64,000 nt of DNA from Paraburkholderia aromaticivorans (GCF_002278075.1 NZ_CP022989.1:372001-436000); one strand, 5' to 3'; shown: positions 55,004-64,000, counted from the stretch's first letter. Numbers and translations are program-made. The notes: generated from the letters alone by a model not told the origin.

Positions 55004-55930
55004 TCAGAATCTATGTTTGCTGTAAAAGCCATCGATGAATTGCGCGACCTTGTGATCCGCATCGATCTGCACCGGCAACTTGCCGCTCTCTTTCAGCGAC
55101 TGGAATTTACGCGCCGCTTTCTTTTCCGATTCGCTGCCGGCGTCGAGCAACTGCCGCTCGATGCGATCGGCGAGATCCGCGCGCGAGTATTTGTAGCTCA
55201 GCATCATCGCGGCTTCGGCCGAGAAGTACTCTTCCGCCGCGCCCACGATCCACTTGCCTTCCTGAGACAGGCGCTTGTCGTGGAAGATGACCGCCGACGG
55301 CTGGAACACCAGCTTGTAGCCGGCGAGCCGGATGCGCCAAGAGAAGTCCACGTCGTCGCAATAGAGGAAGAACGACTCTGAGTCGAACCCATTCACCTCC
55401 TTGGCGACGGCGGCCGTCACCAGCGCGCACGCCGTCGTCACCCAACCCGTCTCGCCGCTCGCGACGCTGTAGTCCTTCGGATGCTCGATCGGAACCTGAC
55501 GCGCTTCGACGACAGCCACGCGCTGACGCTCGCGCATCGGCTTGACCAGTTCGATGAAAAGGTCGGGCGCGACGACCGTATCCGGATTCAGGATCAGCAC
55601 GAGTTCGGAATTGAGGCCCTCGAGCAGACGGTTGTGACCGGCGGCCGAGCCCAGATTCTTGTCATAAAACTCGTATTGAATGTCGCCGAGACCTTGCGCC
55701 TCAAAGCGTTTGCGGCGCTCCTCGATCTCTTCGTCGGTGAAGACAGGGTCGGGCGAACAATCGCCGAACGCCATCTGCACTTTCGACAAGGCGCCCGACG
55801 AAATCGCCAGTTCCACGGCACGCCCGAGGCTCGCGAGCGATTGATCGACGTGCTGCTGCGTGTTCCCGTAGAGAATCGACTGGATGCGCAGCGAGGCCGC
55901 GCCTTGTAGTTGGGTGTCGTGTTGGTTCAA
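55004..55930 (-). CDS. Glycosyltransferase family 2
   Basis: The 308-residue protein has a GT-A fold with LGSAAGHNRLLEG, the LVLILNPDTVVAPDLF acceptor/metal block and ESFFLYCDDVDFSWRIRLAGY. It is close in style to the first domain of the double GT2 protein, sharing EARQxPxEHPKDY and DDVDFSWR. It should add a sugar to the O-antigen chain. It is nine bases from both its upstream and downstream neighbours, so it is part of a compact operon. Sugar specificity is not predictable. Confidence 0.87.
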   Translation of the reverse strand: MNQHDTQLQGAASLRIQSILYGNTQQHVDQSLASLGRAVELAISSGALSKVQMAFGDCSPDPVFTDEEIEERRKRFEAQGLGDIQYEFYDKNLGSAAGHNRLLEGLNSELVLILNPDTVVAPDLFIELVKPMRERQRVAVVEARQVPIEHPKDYSVASGETGWVTTACALVTAAVAKEVNGFDSESFFLYCDDVDFSWRIRLAGYKLVFQPSAVIFHDKRLSQEGKWIVGAAEEYFSAEAAMMLSYKYSRADLADRIERQLLDAGSESEKKAARKFQSLKESGKLPVQIDADHKVAQFIDGFYSKHRF

Positions 55931-55939
55931 GCCGCGCTC

Positions 55940-57034
55940 CTAAGCCTGTTTGTTTTCTTCGCTGGCGATCCAGTCCTGCAATTCCGCGAGGCCCGCGTCG
56001 AGCTTGACCTGCGGCGTCCAGCGCAGGCTGGCGAGCGTGCTCGACAGGTCGCAGGCGGCATGGCGGACGTCGCCATCGCGGAACTGGCCGTTCACCTGCG
56101 GCGCAGGCGCGCCGTAATAATCGGCGATCAGCGAAGCGAGCGTGTGAATGGAGGTCGCGACACCCGAGCCGACATCGAAATACTGGCTGGCCGCCGGCGG
56201 CGCCGCCAGTGCCGCGACGATCGCGGAGGCGACATCGCGGATCGACACAAAGTCGCGCGTGACATCGCCGTCCTCATAAAGCGGAATGGACTTCTTCTCG
56301 CGCGCGAGCCGCGAGAACAGCGCGACGATGCCCGTGTACGAGTTGGTGAGCGACTGGCCCGGGCCGTAGACGTTCTGCAGACGCAGGATCGAGAGTGGCA
56401 CCTTCATCGACAGGGACCATGCCGCAAGGATATGCTCCTGCGCCAGCTTGGTCGCGCCGTACACGCTGGTAGGATGCGGGATTGTATTCGCGACGCTCGA
56501 CGGCAGCGACACCAAGCCGGGGAAATCCCACTGCGCCGCCTCAAGTTGCGCGTGACCGCGCTGCCCGGGATAGGTAATCTGGCGATCCGCCGTGCGCCAC
56601 GCGCCTTCGCCGTAGACGGCGCGACTGCTGGTCAGCAGCACATGTTGCATCGCGATTCTGTGACGGCCCACGGCGTCGGTCATCTGCGTCGTGCCGACCA
56701 CGTTCACGAGACCGTGGCGGCTCGCCTCGGTCAGCGACTGCCCGGTGCCGGTCTCCGCCGCCAGATGTACGATGACCTCGGGCCGGAACTCCGCAAATAC
56801 CCTGTCCCAATCGGCGGGCACGGTGACGTCGCCGACCATCAGCTCAGCGCGCTCATGCAGCGCCTCGGGACGCGTCTGCGTCTTGTGCACCTGCGGATGC
56901 AAGTTGTCCATTACCACGTATCGCGCCGCCTCGGGCGCGAGCAGTGCCGCGATCGCGCAGCCGATGAAACCCGCGCCGCCCGTCACGAGAATGCGCTTGC
57001 CGGCAAAGTACGGCAGTGTGTTCTGATCGCTCAT
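55940..57034 (-). CDS. WbiB-like NDP-sugar epimerase (probable dTDP-L-rhamnose 4-epimerase)
   Basis: The 364-residue extended SDR has [43 protein letters not shown] (Y-x3-K) and the LQNVYGPGQSL substrate block. It corresponds in gene order and motifs to WbiB of B. thailandensis. That enzyme converts dTDP-L-rhamnose to dTDP-6-deoxy-L-talose, the sugar of the B. pseudomallei-type O-antigen. The dTDP-rhamnose comes from the rmlBACD set upstream. ATG 57034 is chosen because AGAGGGA precedes it and it fits the family start. A related epimerase is at 17531-18685. Confidence 0.85.
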   Translation of the reverse strand: MSDQNTLPYFAGKRILVTGGAGFIGCAIAALLAPEAARYVVMDNLHPQVHKTQTRPEALHERAELMVGDVTVPADWDRVFAEFRPEVIVHLAAETGTGQSLTEASRHGLVNVVGTTQMTDAVGRHRIAMQHVLLTSSRAVYGEGAWRTADRQITYPGQRGHAQLEAAQWDFPGLVSLPSSVANTIPHPTSVYGATKLAQEHILAAWSLSMKVPLSILRLQNVYGPGQSLTNSYTGIVALFSRLAREKKSIPLYEDGDVTRDFVSIRDVASAIVAALAAPPAASQYFDVGSGVATSIHTLASLIADYYGAPAPQVNGQFRDGDVRHAACDLSSTLASLRWTPQVKLDAGLAELQDWIASEENKQA

Positions 57035-57114
57035 GCTTCCCTCTCTCATTTCAATATTACTAAGCTCGTCCCGGGCGGTCAGGCCCGTGCCGCATGCCTG
57101 CGCGCCCATGCGCT

Positions 57115-58494
57115 TCATTCGCTTTCCAGTTCGACAGAACGCATCGGCAAGCCCAGCAAGCCGGTGCTCACACTCGTCGAATGCGACTTGAAGATGATCG
57201 CATCGTGTACCCAGTGATGAACGACGTGCTCGTCCTGCGTCCCATCGGCGACGGCGGCGGTGATCGAATAATCTCCGACTGGCATGCGCGGCATGTGGAA
57301 GCGGAAGCGCGCCGTCAGCGTCGTGCCCGCAATGGTGTGCATCGGCGTGAGCTGCGTCGTGATGTAGGTATTTTCCCCAAACAGATTCTGGCCGAGTCGG
57401 TCGCGCGCCAGGAAGCCGATGATTGGTCGCGCGAGCGGCTGCAGCGTCTTCACCCGCACCTCGACGCACACTGACTCGCCGCCTACCACCCAGGTCAGAC
57501 GCCGACCTTCGTCGTCAACCAGCCCCACATGCGTGATCTTCGCGCCGCCTAGGCCGAAACTATTGGCATCTTCCTGGAAGGTGAACACTTCGATGTCGTT
57601 GCGATACGCCGAACCGTTGATCAGGTCACTGCGCTGATCGTGATAATGCTGATCCACCTTGACGGAGCCGCTCAGCACCGCGTTGCGCTGCCCCGATACC
57701 GCGGCGCCTGAAGCCTCATGCTGAGCCTGATAGTACGCTTCGAGATACTGCTCGCAAATGTCCTTGGCCGGCCCGACGGCCCGCACGCTGCCCTTGTCGA
57801 GCCACACAACGCGCTCGCAAAGATTGATGACCGCGTTGGTGTCGTGGCTCACGAATAGCACCGTGCCAGTCTTCATGAAGGTACGCAAGAAGCGCATGCA
57901 CTTCTGCGTGAAGAAAGCGTCGCCCACAGCGAGCGCCTCGTCGATGATCAGCACATCGGCATCGACATGCGCGAGCACCGCGAACGCGAGCCGCACGTAC
58001 ATACCGCTCGAATACTTCTTGACCGGCTGATCGATGAACGCACCGATATCGGCGAACTCGAATATGGCTTCGAGCCGCTCGTCGATCTGCTTGCGCTTCA
58101 ACCCGAGCAGTGTGGCGTTGAGGTAGACGTTCTCACGTCCGGTGAACTCGGGGTTGAAGCCTGCGCCCAGTTCGAGAAGCGCGGCAACGCGGCCGTGCAC
58201 CTGCACGTCGCCAGCCGAAGGCGCGAGCGTACCGCAGATGATCTGCAGCAGGGTGGACTTGCCCGAGCCATTGCGCCCGATCACGCCAACCGTCTGCCCG
58301 CGCGCGATGTCGAGCGACACGTCCTTGAGCGCGTGAAACTCGGTCGCGGCCGCTTCCGCACGCACGTTGAAGCCCGGCAGCAGCAGCCCCAGCCTGTAGA
58401 AGATCGCGCGCTTTAGACGATCCTGCGGCCGGTCGTAGATCGAATAGCTCTTGCCGACGTGATTAACGCGGATCGCCAGATTGTCAGATGACAT
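57115..58494 (-). CDS. wzt: O-antigen ABC transporter ATPase with carbohydrate-binding C-terminal domain
   Basis: The 459-residue protein has a complete ATPase domain: GVIGRNGSGKSTLL (Walker A, ~68), YSSGMYVRLAFA (signature), VLIIDEALAVGD (Walker B) and FVSHD (switch His). A C-terminal domain of about 180 residues follows (VLSGSVKVDQ to the end) and resembles the beta-sandwich of Wzt proteins that bind the modified chain end before export. It works with Wzm to move the finished, lipid-linked O-antigen across the inner membrane. ATG 58494 has AGGGGG eight bases upstream and overlaps the end of wzm by 11 bases. Confidence 0.93.
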   Translation of the reverse strand: MSSDNLAIRVNHVGKSYSIYDRPQDRLKRAIFYRLGLLLPGFNVRAEAAATEFHALKDVSLDIARGQTVGVIGRNGSGKSTLLQIICGTLAPSAGDVQVHGRVAALLELGAGFNPEFTGRENVYLNATLLGLKRKQIDERLEAIFEFADIGAFIDQPVKKYSSGMYVRLAFAVLAHVDADVLIIDEALAVGDAFFTQKCMRFLRTFMKTGTVLFVSHDTNAVINLCERVVWLDKGSVRAVGPAKDICEQYLEAYYQAQHEASGAAVSGQRNAVLSGSVKVDQHYHDQRSDLINGSAYRNDIEVFTFQEDANSFGLGGAKITHVGLVDDEGRRLTWVVGGESVCVEVRVKTLQPLARPIIGFLARDRLGQNLFGENTYITTQLTPMHTIAGTTLTARFRFHMPRMPVGDYSITAAVADGTQDEHVVHHWVHDAIIFKSHSTSVSTGLLGLPMRSVELESE

Positions 58495-59380
58495 CGGCGA
58501 ACCCCCTGCGCGCAGACTGGAACCACCAGTAGCCGAGCCAGGCCACCACGACGCTGGCGACGAGATACAGCCCAAGCGCGGCGAAGTCCGGCAGGCTGCC
58601 GCCGACGAGCACAGCCCGGCTCTCCTCGATGAAGAAGGTCAACGGATTGAGCTGCAACCAGATACGGTATTTCTCCGGCAGCGCGGAGATCGGATAGAAC
58701 ACCGGCGACAAGAACATCAGCACGGAGGCAAGAAACGCCGTGGCCTGCGCGATGTCGCGCACATAGACGCCCGTTGCGGCCAGAAACCAGCCCACGCCGA
58801 GCGACAGCAGAAACAGCGGCAGCACTACGAGGGGAAACAGCAGCACCGTCAGATGCACCGATCCGTTCACCAGCAGCAGGCCCGCGACCAGCACCAGCAT
58901 GCTGATGAAAAGATGGAACACCGCCGAGCACAGCGCAATGACAGGAAAGATCTCGAGCGGGAAGATTACTTTCTTCACGTAGCTCGCGTTCTGCAGCACC
59001 AGCAGCGGCGAACGGTTGATGCATTCGGCGAACAGCGCGTGCACCGTCATGCCGACGAAGAGCATCATCGCGAATTCACCATGACCGACCGGCGCGGTGG
59101 CAGCCGCACCCCAACGCGACTTGAAGACGAACGAAAACACGAAGGTGTAGACCGCCAGCATCAGCACCGGGTTGAAGAACGACCATGCGAGCCCGAACAC
59201 CGACCCTCGATAGCGGCCGATGACCTCCCGTTTGGTCATCTGAAAAATGAGCCCGCGATTGCCATATAAGGAAACCACCAGCGATGTCAAGGATTTCGAA
59301 GTTGCGTCCATATTATGAAGAAACCGTACCGCGTGGCCGGGTACCCCTTCCTGTTGAAGTGTCGTGAAAGGTTCCGGCAC
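58484..59380 (-). CDS. wzm: O-antigen ABC transporter permease
   Basis: The protein of up to 298 residues has about six membrane helices and the ABC-2 pattern of Wzm/RfbD permeases. It has QMTKREVIGRYRGSVFGLAWSF at the N-terminal cytoplasmic helix, FVGMTVHALFAEC and FLSPVFYPISALPEKYR in the second half. It forms the channel for the undecaprenyl-linked O-antigen, with Wzt as motor. The start is uncertain. GTG 59380 directly follows the rmlD stop, while ATG 59311 gives a more usual N-terminus (MDATSKSLTSL). Neither has a strong ribosome binding site. Confidence 0.92.
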   Translation of the reverse strand: MPEPFTTLQQEGVPGHAVRFLHNMDATSKSLTSLVVSLYGNRGLIFQMTKREVIGRYRGSVFGLAWSFFNPVLMLAVYTFVFSFVFKSRWGAAATAPVGHGEFAMMLFVGMTVHALFAECINRSPLLVLQNASYVKKVIFPLEIFPVIALCSAVFHLFISMLVLVAGLLLVNGSVHLTVLLFPLVVLPLFLLSLGVGWFLAATGVYVRDIAQATAFLASVLMFLSPVFYPISALPEKYRIWLQLNPLTFFIEESRAVLVGGSLPDFAALGLYLVASVVVAWLGYWWFQSARRGFADVI

Positions 59381-60283
59381 TTAGCGGAACGCGGTGAGCA
59401 AGTCGGCCAAGCAGAGCGACATGCCGACTCGCCAGTCCGGTAGGCGAACGCCGAAACGCGTCTGCAGCGCGTCGTTGGACAATACCGAATTGGCCGGACG
59501 CGGTGCTGGCAACGGATACTCGTCCGTGCGGATGGGCACGACCGATTTCACCATGTACTCAGTGTCGGGCTGCAGCCGGCGCGCCTCCGCGATGATCGCG
59601 TCGGCATAGCCGTGCCAGTTGGTCGAGCCACCCGCTGACAGATTGAACAGTCCCGAACGGAACGTGCCGCCGCGTCGCTCGGCTATCGCGCGGCTCACAA
59701 TCTGCGCGGTGGCGTCGGCGATGTTGCGTGCCCACGTCGGGGCGCCGAACTGGTCGCCTACGATGCGCAACTCCTCGCGGATCGCCGCCAGACGCAATAT
59801 TGTGCGCATGAAGTTACTGCCACGCGCGGCATAGACCCAAGTCGTGCGGAACACCAGCCAGTCGCCGCCCGCCTCACGCGTGGCGAGTTCGCCGGCGAGT
59901 TTGCTGCGGCCGTAGGCATTGACGGCGCAGGTGGCGTCCGTTTCCAGATACGCACCCTGCTTCGAGCCGTCGAACACGTAGTCGGTCGAGTAATGGACGA
60001 ACAGCGCGCCGCATTCGCGCGCCGCGCGCGCGAGTTCGCCGACGGCCTCGCCGTTGATCGTAGTCGCCTGCGCTTCCTCGCTTTCAGCTTTGTCGACGGT
60101 CGTGTAGGCCGCCGCGTTGACGATCACGTCTGGGTGGAAGTCGAGCACGGACTGACGCAAGGTGTCGGGCTTCGAGAGATCGAAGCTGCGGCGATCGACG
60201 GCGCGCACTTCGCCCAGCACCGAAAGGCTGCGCGCAAGTTCCCAGCCAACCTGGCCGTTCGCACCGGTGACGAGAATCTTCAT
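59381..60283 (-). CDS. rmlD: dTDP-4-dehydrorhamnose reductase
   Basis: The 300-residue SDR has ILVTGANGQVGWEL, VNAAAYTTVDKAE, STDYVFDG and the catalytic YGRSK. It performs the last step of dTDP-L-rhamnose synthesis with NAD(P)H. Its start overlaps the rmlC stop by four bases (ATGA at 60280-60283), so the two are translated together. It is followed at once by wzm. Only this rml set in the window has rmlC and rmlD, which ties rhamnose to the O-antigen rather than to the exopolysaccharide. Confidence 0.95.
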   Translation of the reverse strand: MKILVTGANGQVGWELARSLSVLGEVRAVDRRSFDLSKPDTLRQSVLDFHPDVIVNAAAYTTVDKAESEEAQATTINGEAVGELARAARECGALFVHYSTDYVFDGSKQGAYLETDATCAVNAYGRSKLAGELATREAGGDWLVFRTTWVYAARGSNFMRTILRLAAIREELRIVGDQFGAPTWARNIADATAQIVSRAIAERRGGTFRSGLFNLSAGGSTNWHGYADAIIAEARRLQPDTEYMVKSVVPIRTDEYPLPAPRPANSVLSNDALQTRFGVRLPDWRVGMSLCLADLLTAFR

Positions 60284-60831
60284 GCGAACACCTCCGCTTC
60301 CACCAGCCGCTTGGCCGCCGCATCCTTCGCCGCGAGCAGAGGCTCGAGATCAATCGGCCATTCGATGCCGATCTCCGGATCGTTCCAGAGAATGCTGCGC
60401 TCGTGCTCGGGATACCAGTAGTCGGTGGTTTTGTAGAGAAACTGCGCGGATTCGGACAGCACCACGAAGCCGTGCGCGAAGCCCGGCGGCACCCACAATT
60501 GCCGATGGTTGTCGACCGTCAGCACCACCCCGACCCATTTCCCGAAATTGGGCGAACTCTCGCGGATGTCGACCGCGACGTCGAAAACTTCGCCTTCAAC
60601 GACGCGCACGAGTTTGCCCTGCGCATTCTGGATCTGATAGTGCAGCCCGCGCAGCACGCCCTTCGCGGAGCGCGAATGGTTATCCTGCACGAACTCGACG
60701 CCGGGCTCGACCTGCTCGGCGAACTCCTTCGCATTGAAACTCTCGAAGAAAAAGCCTCTCGCATCGCCGAACACTTTCGGCTCGATGATCTTGACTTCAG
60801 GCAGCGCTGTAGCGGTTACTTGGATGGCCAT
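60280..60831 (-). CDS. rmlC: dTDP-4-dehydrorhamnose 3,5-epimerase
   Basis: The 183-residue cupin has [17 protein letters not shown] at the N-terminus, [20 protein letters not shown] with the catalytic His, and [12 protein letters not shown]. It epimerises C3 and C5 of dTDP-4-keto-6-deoxyglucose. ATG 60831 overlaps the end of rmlA copy 2 by 16 bases, and the stop overlaps the rmlD start. The frame's upstream extension to 61044 lies inside rmlA and is not used. Confidence 0.95.
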   Translation of the reverse strand: MAIQVTATALPEVKIIEPKVFGDARGFFFESFNAKEFAEQVEPGVEFVQDNHSRSAKGVLRGLHYQIQNAQGKLVRVVEGEVFDVAVDIRESSPNFGKWVGVVLTVDNHRQLWVPPGFAHGFVVLSESAQFLYKTTDYWYPEHERSILWNDPEIGIEWPIDLEPLLAAKDAAAKRLVEAEVFA

Positions 60832-61709
60832 GCCACTTGATCCGTAAGAATATTTTGCAGATATTGCCCGTAGGCATTCTTCGCGAGCGGTTTGGCGAGA
60901 GCCAGCAGTCGCTCGCCGTCGATCCATTGCCGCCGGAATGCAATCTCTTCCGGACACGCAACCACGAGACCCTGACGCTTTTGCAGCGTGGCAATGAATG
61001 TCGCCGCTTCGATCAGCGAATCGTGCGTGCCGGTGTCGAGCCACGCATAACCGCGTCCCATGATTTCGACATTGAGCGCGGCGTTCGCCAGATAACGCGA
61101 ATTGACGTCGGTGATTTCAAGCTCGCCGCGAGGCGACGGCTTGATATCGGCGGCGATATCGCAAACCTGCTTGTCGTAGAAGTACAAGCCGGTGACCGCG
61201 TAGTGCGAGCGCGGCTTCGCGGGCTTCTCCTCGATCGACAGCGCCCGGAACTGCTTGTCGAATTCAACGACGCCATATCGCTCTGGATCGTGCACGTGAT
61301 ACGCGAACACGGTAGCGCCTTGGTCCTGCTCATCGGCGCGTTCCAGTTGCTTCGCGAGATCGTGACCGTAGAAGATGTTGTCGCCGAGTATCAGCGCCGA
61401 CGGGTCGTTAGCCACGAAGTCCCGCCCGATGATGAACGCCTGCGCAAGCCCGTCCGGCGAAGGCTGGACCGCGTACTGGATGTTCATCCCCCACTGGCTG
61501 CCGTCGCCGAGCATCGCCTCGAAGCGCGGCGTGTCCTGCGGCGTCGAGATGATCAGCACGTCGCGAATGCCCGCCACCATCAGCGTGGACAGCGGGTAGT
61601 AGATCATCGGTTTGTCGTACACCGGCAGCAACTGCTTCGAGACGACGTGCGTGATCGGATACAGGCGCGTGCCCGAACCGCCCGCGAGAATAATGCCTTT
61701 GCGCGCCAT
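60816..61709 (-). CDS. rmlA: Glucose-1-phosphate thymidylyltransferase, copy 2
   Basis: The 297-residue RmlA has the same motifs as copy 1 ([29 protein letters not shown]) and supplies dTDP-glucose for rhamnose. It starts at ATG 61709, ten bases after rmlB, as in copy 1. The N-terminal half is nearly identical to copy 1. From about residue 130 on, differences increase. It belongs to the complete rmlBACD operon that opens the O-antigen locus. Confidence 0.95.
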   Translation of the reverse strand: MARKGIILAGGSGTRLYPITHVVSKQLLPVYDKPMIYYPLSTLMVAGIRDVLIISTPQDTPRFEAMLGDGSQWGMNIQYAVQPSPDGLAQAFIIGRDFVANDPSALILGDNIFYGHDLAKQLERADEQDQGATVFAYHVHDPERYGVVEFDKQFRALSIEEKPAKPRSHYAVTGLYFYDKQVCDIAADIKPSPRGELEITDVNSRYLANAALNVEIMGRGYAWLDTGTHDSLIEAATFIATLQKRQGLVVACPEEIAFRRQWIDGERLLALAKPLAKNAYGQYLQNILTDQVAWPSK

Positions 61710-62610
61710 TGCCGTGCCCTTACGCGCGCTGCGCGTAGTTGGTCTCAACCCATTTGCGGTACTCGCCCGAGGCCACCTCGTCCGACCAGGCCTGGTTGTC
61801 CAGATACCACTGCACCGTCTTCTCCAGACCCGTCTCGAACGTCTCCGCCGGCTTCCACCCCAGCTCCCGTTCGAGCTTGCGCGCGTCGATCGCATAACGG
61901 CGGTCGTGGCCCGGACGATCCTTCACATACGTGATCTGGTCGCGATACGACGCGCCCGCCTTCGGACGCAACCGGTCCAGCAGGTCGCACAGCGTGTGCA
62001 CCACCTCGAGGTTCTTCTTCTCGTTCCAGCCACCCACGTTGTACGTCTCGCCTGGCGTGCCGCGCGCGAGCACCTCGCGGATCGCGCTGCAGTGATCGCC
62101 CACGTACAGCCAGTCGCGCACGTTCTGGCCGTCCCCATACACCGGCAGCGCGTTGCCCGCGAGCGCGTTGGCGATCATCAGCGGAATCAGCTTCTCGGGG
62201 AACTGGTACGGACCGTAGTTGTTCGAGCAGTTCGTGGTGAGCACCGGCAAACCATACGTATGGTGGTAGGCGCGCACCAGATGGTCCGATCCCGCCTTGG
62301 TGGCCGAGTACGGGCTGTTCGGCGCGTACGGCGTGGTTTCGGAGAACTGCGGATCAGTAGCGGACAGCGAGCCGAACACTTCGTCGGTCGACACGTGCAG
62401 GAAGCGGAAAGCGGCCTTGTCGACCTCGCCGAGCGCGTTCCAGTAGTTGCGCGTCGCCTCGAGCAGCGTGAAGGTGCCGACCACGTTCGTTTGAACGAAA
62501 TCAGCCGGTCCATGAATCGAACGGTCAACGTGGCTTTCCGCGGCAAAGTGCAACACGGCACGCGGCTTGTGCTCGGCGAACAGCGCGTCGAGCGCGCCGC
62601 GGTCGCAGAT
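61420..62610 (-). repeat. Long direct repeat, right copy (rmlA 5' part and most of rmlB)
   Basis: This is the partner of the block at 22920-24110, with the same orientation and a constant offset of 38,500 bp. Most differences are silent third-position changes. Confidence 0.9.
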
Positions 62611-62781
62611 ATCCGCGCGCACGAAGATGTGCTTCGGATTGCCTTGTTGCGACTTCAGCGTACCCAGATTGCCGGCGTACGTCAGCTTGTCCACGTTCAG
62701 TACCGCTTCGTCCGACGCGTTGAGCCAGTCGAGCACGAAATTGGCGCCGATAAAACCGGCGCCGCCCGTTACCAGAATCAT
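61720..62781 (-). CDS. rmlB: dTDP-glucose 4,6-dehydratase, copy 2
   Basis: The 353-residue RmlB has [35 protein letters not shown] and YSATK, all intact. It is the first gene of the O-antigen operon. ATG 62781 is preceded by GAAGGGAA a few bases upstream on the minus strand, a good ribosome binding site. Except for its first ~60 residues it is almost the same as copy 1 at 23220-24281. It makes dTDP-4-keto-6-deoxyglucose for RmlC/RmlD. Confidence 0.95.
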   Translation of the reverse strand: MILVTGGAGFIGANFVLDWLNASDEAVLNVDKLTYAGNLGTLKSQQGNPKHIFVRADICDRGALDALFAEHKPRAVLHFAAESHVDRSIHGPADFVQTNVVGTFTLLEATRNYWNALGEVDKAAFRFLHVSTDEVFGSLSATDPQFSETTPYAPNSPYSATKAGSDHLVRAYHHTYGLPVLTTNCSNNYGPYQFPEKLIPLMIANALAGNALPVYGDGQNVRDWLYVGDHCSAIREVLARGTPGETYNVGGWNEKKNLEVVHTLCDLLDRLRPKAGASYRDQITYVKDRPGHDRRYAIDARKLERELGWKPAETFETGLEKTVQWYLDNQAWSDEVASGEYRKWVETNYAQRA

Positions 62782-63240
62782 GAAAATTCCCTTCTAGATG
62801 TTGGCGGCGGGTCGAAATGGTTCACTGACCTGCTACCGCGCGTTGTGGTGCGGATTCTTGTCGACGCCCGCCGCCGCCCTTGCAATGCGGGCAGGCGCTC
62901 AAACGCCAATCTTATGAAGCCCCGATTATAAAGCGGCCAGCTTTAAAAACTAGAACCCTAACAACTTGAAACAGCTTGACAATTTGGTTTCCATCAGTTG
63001 ATTCGACCGAGACGTTGAAACCCGATCTCGCGGCGAGCGGCCGAAAAGCACGGCGAACCATCGTACCAATGGAATGGGAGCGGACTAAATCAGCGCAATA
63101 CACGGGGAATTGTGCGACGAATAGCGCATATGCCTGAATAATCAAAAGCTCACTCGGCGCATGACGATTGTTTATACGCGAGCGAAGGTGGCGCGTCACC
63201 ACGCCGCAAGAAAAATCGCGGAGGGTTGCAAATAAGACGG
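62782..63240. other. Promoter region upstream of the O-antigen operon
   Basis: This 460-bp stretch lies between the rmlB start and the end of the Rmd-like gene, both on the minus strand. It is AT-rich around 62925-63000 and holds the candidate -10 element. A minus-strand frame at 62912-63202 has no domain and is not annotated. Confidence 0.45.
62925..62930 (-). promoter_or_regulatory. Candidate -10 element (TATAAT) for the rmlBACD O-antigen operon
   Basis: The minus strand has TATAAT here, in an AT-rich context about 140 bp before the rmlB start. A convincing -35 hexamer at 16-18 bp is missing, so the call is tentative. Confidence 0.35.
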
Positions 63241-64000
63241 TTAAGCCGCGAGCATCCAGCGCAGCGTATCCATGAATGGAATCGCCTCCACTTTCGGCAC
63301 GAGCGTGCGTAGTTTGGCGGGCGATCCGGCCAGTATTTTCACGTCGGTTTGCCGAACGAAGGCCGGATTGATCTGAATCTCGAGTTCGTGGCCTGTCAGG
63401 TCGCTCGCCGCCGTGAGAATTTCACGCAAGGTGAAGGGCGTGCCGGTGCAGACGTTGACCGTCTCGGCAGCCGCTTCGGAGTCGAGCAGCGCTTCATAGG
63501 CGTTGGCCACGTAGCGCACGTCGGAGAAATCGCGCGCGACGTCGATATTGCCGAGTTCGATCGATGGTTCGCGGCGCGCAAAGTGCTCGACGATCTTCGG
63601 CACGAGGAAGTTGGATGCCTGGCCGCGGCCGGTGTAGTTGAACGGCCGCACGATCAGGATCGGCAGCCGGTCGAACCAGGTCCGCACCATTGTTTCCATC
63701 GCCGCCTTGCTGGCGGCGTAGTGATTGACCGGCGTGACCGGAAAACTCTCGTCGATCGCGTCGCTCGTCACATTGCCGTAGACGTTCGCGCTGCTCGCAA
63801 TCAACAGCTTGCGCGGCGTGTGACCCACAGCGGCGCACGCCTCCAGCAGATTCAACGTGCCGAGCACGTTGACGCGGTAAAAGTCGAGCGGATCGTTATG
63901 GCCCACGAAGCTGATTGCAGCCAGATGGACGATGTAGTCGGGGCGCGCGATTTCGATCGCGCGCCGGCAGGCGTCCGGCGACGTGATGTCGAGCCTCACG
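63241..64000 (-). CDS. Rmd-like GDP-4-keto-6-deoxy-D-mannose reductase / NAD-dependent epimerase, 5' end outside window
   Basis: The frame is open to the right edge, so the N-terminal Rossmann loop is missing. The visible ~253 residues have YIVHLAAISFVGHNDPLDFYRVNVLGTLNLLEA, IASSANVYG, NHYAASKAAME (Y-x3-K) and RPFNYTGRGQ. ASNFLVPKIVEHF and DVARDFSDVRYVA follow. This is the pattern of Rmd enzymes, which reduce GDP-4-keto-6-deoxymannose to GDP-D-rhamnose. If so, a gmd gene is expected just outside the window. D-rhamnose could belong to a third glycan or to a common antigen. Confidence 0.82.
   Translation of the reverse strand, partial: VRLDITSPDACRRAIEIARPDYIVHLAAISFVGHNDPLDFYRVNVLGTLNLLEACAAVGHTPRKLLIASSANVYGNVTSDAIDESFPVTPVNHYAASKAAMETMVRTWFDRLPILIVRPFNYTGRGQASNFLVPKIVEHFARREPSIELGNIDVARDFSDVRYVANAYEALLDSEAAAETVNVCTGTPFTLREILTAASDLTGHELEIQINPAFVRQTDVKILAGSPAKLRTLVPKVEAIPFMDTLRWMLAA

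Noticed and set aside
1..64000. CRISPR arrays, tRNA/rRNA genes and a JUMPstart/ops element
   Set aside because: I looked for regularly spaced repeats, T-loop-like sequences and GGCGGTAG upstream of the polysaccharide operons and found none in a non-coding context.

Overview
The window looks like chromosomal DNA from a high-GC betaproteobacterium of the Burkholderiaceae, most likely Paraburkholderia or Burkholderia sensu lato. The call rests on codon use and on the gene order of the right half. That order (rmlBACD, wzm, wzt, a WbiB-like epimerase, glycosyltransferases, a WbiA-like acetyltransferase, and WbiG/WbiH/WbiI-like genes) matches the O-antigen locus known from B. pseudomallei and B. 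thailandensis. I could run no database search, so all family names are from recognition of motifs.

Layout. (1) 1-2785, minus: the start of a large enzyme that runs off the left edge, with an acetoacetyl-CoA-synthetase-like adenylation domain, a carrier domain and a thioesterase. (2) 3.8-24.3 kb: an exopolysaccharide locus of Wzx/Wzy type. It holds an ExoY/WcaJ-like initiating phosphoglycosyltransferase, two GT4 and two GT2 glycosyltransferases, two paralogous secreted glycoside hydrolases, a Wzc-type tyrosine kinase, a WecE-type sugar aminotransferase, a Wzy-like polymerase, an epimerase, a hexapeptide acyltransferase, a Wzx flippase and a first rmlB-rmlA pair. RmlA, RmlB and WecE together would make dTDP-Fuc4N. 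No wza or wzb is visible. (3) 24.3-32.6 kb: a mixed segment with a 36-aa membrane ORF, an OafA-like acyltransferase, a Crp/Fnr regulator, an FAD oxidoreductase, a chemoreceptor and a WecA-type transferase.

(4) 32.6-44.1 kb: an accessory island of low coding density. It has two NERD-related genes, each preceded by a short ORF with a strong ribosome binding site, a tyrosine recombinase plus a stand-alone recombinase N-terminal domain, an IS30-family element and an IS3-family (IS2-like) element. The IS3 element carries a tandemly duplicated right end inside its target duplication. (5) 44.2-62.8 kb: the O-antigen locus, almost all on the minus strand, of ABC-transporter type. It ends in a second rmlB-rmlA-rmlC-rmlD set and includes a low-GC sulfotransferase gene, a methyltransferase-glycosyltransferase fusion and a double GT2 protein. 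(6) 63.2-64.0 kb: the end of an Rmd-like GDP-sugar reductase gene that runs off the right edge.

The two rmlBA copies are direct repeats exactly 38,500 bp apart and nearly identical over about 1.2 kb, so recombination between them could delete the whole middle of the window. I see no CRISPR array and no tRNA or rRNA gene.
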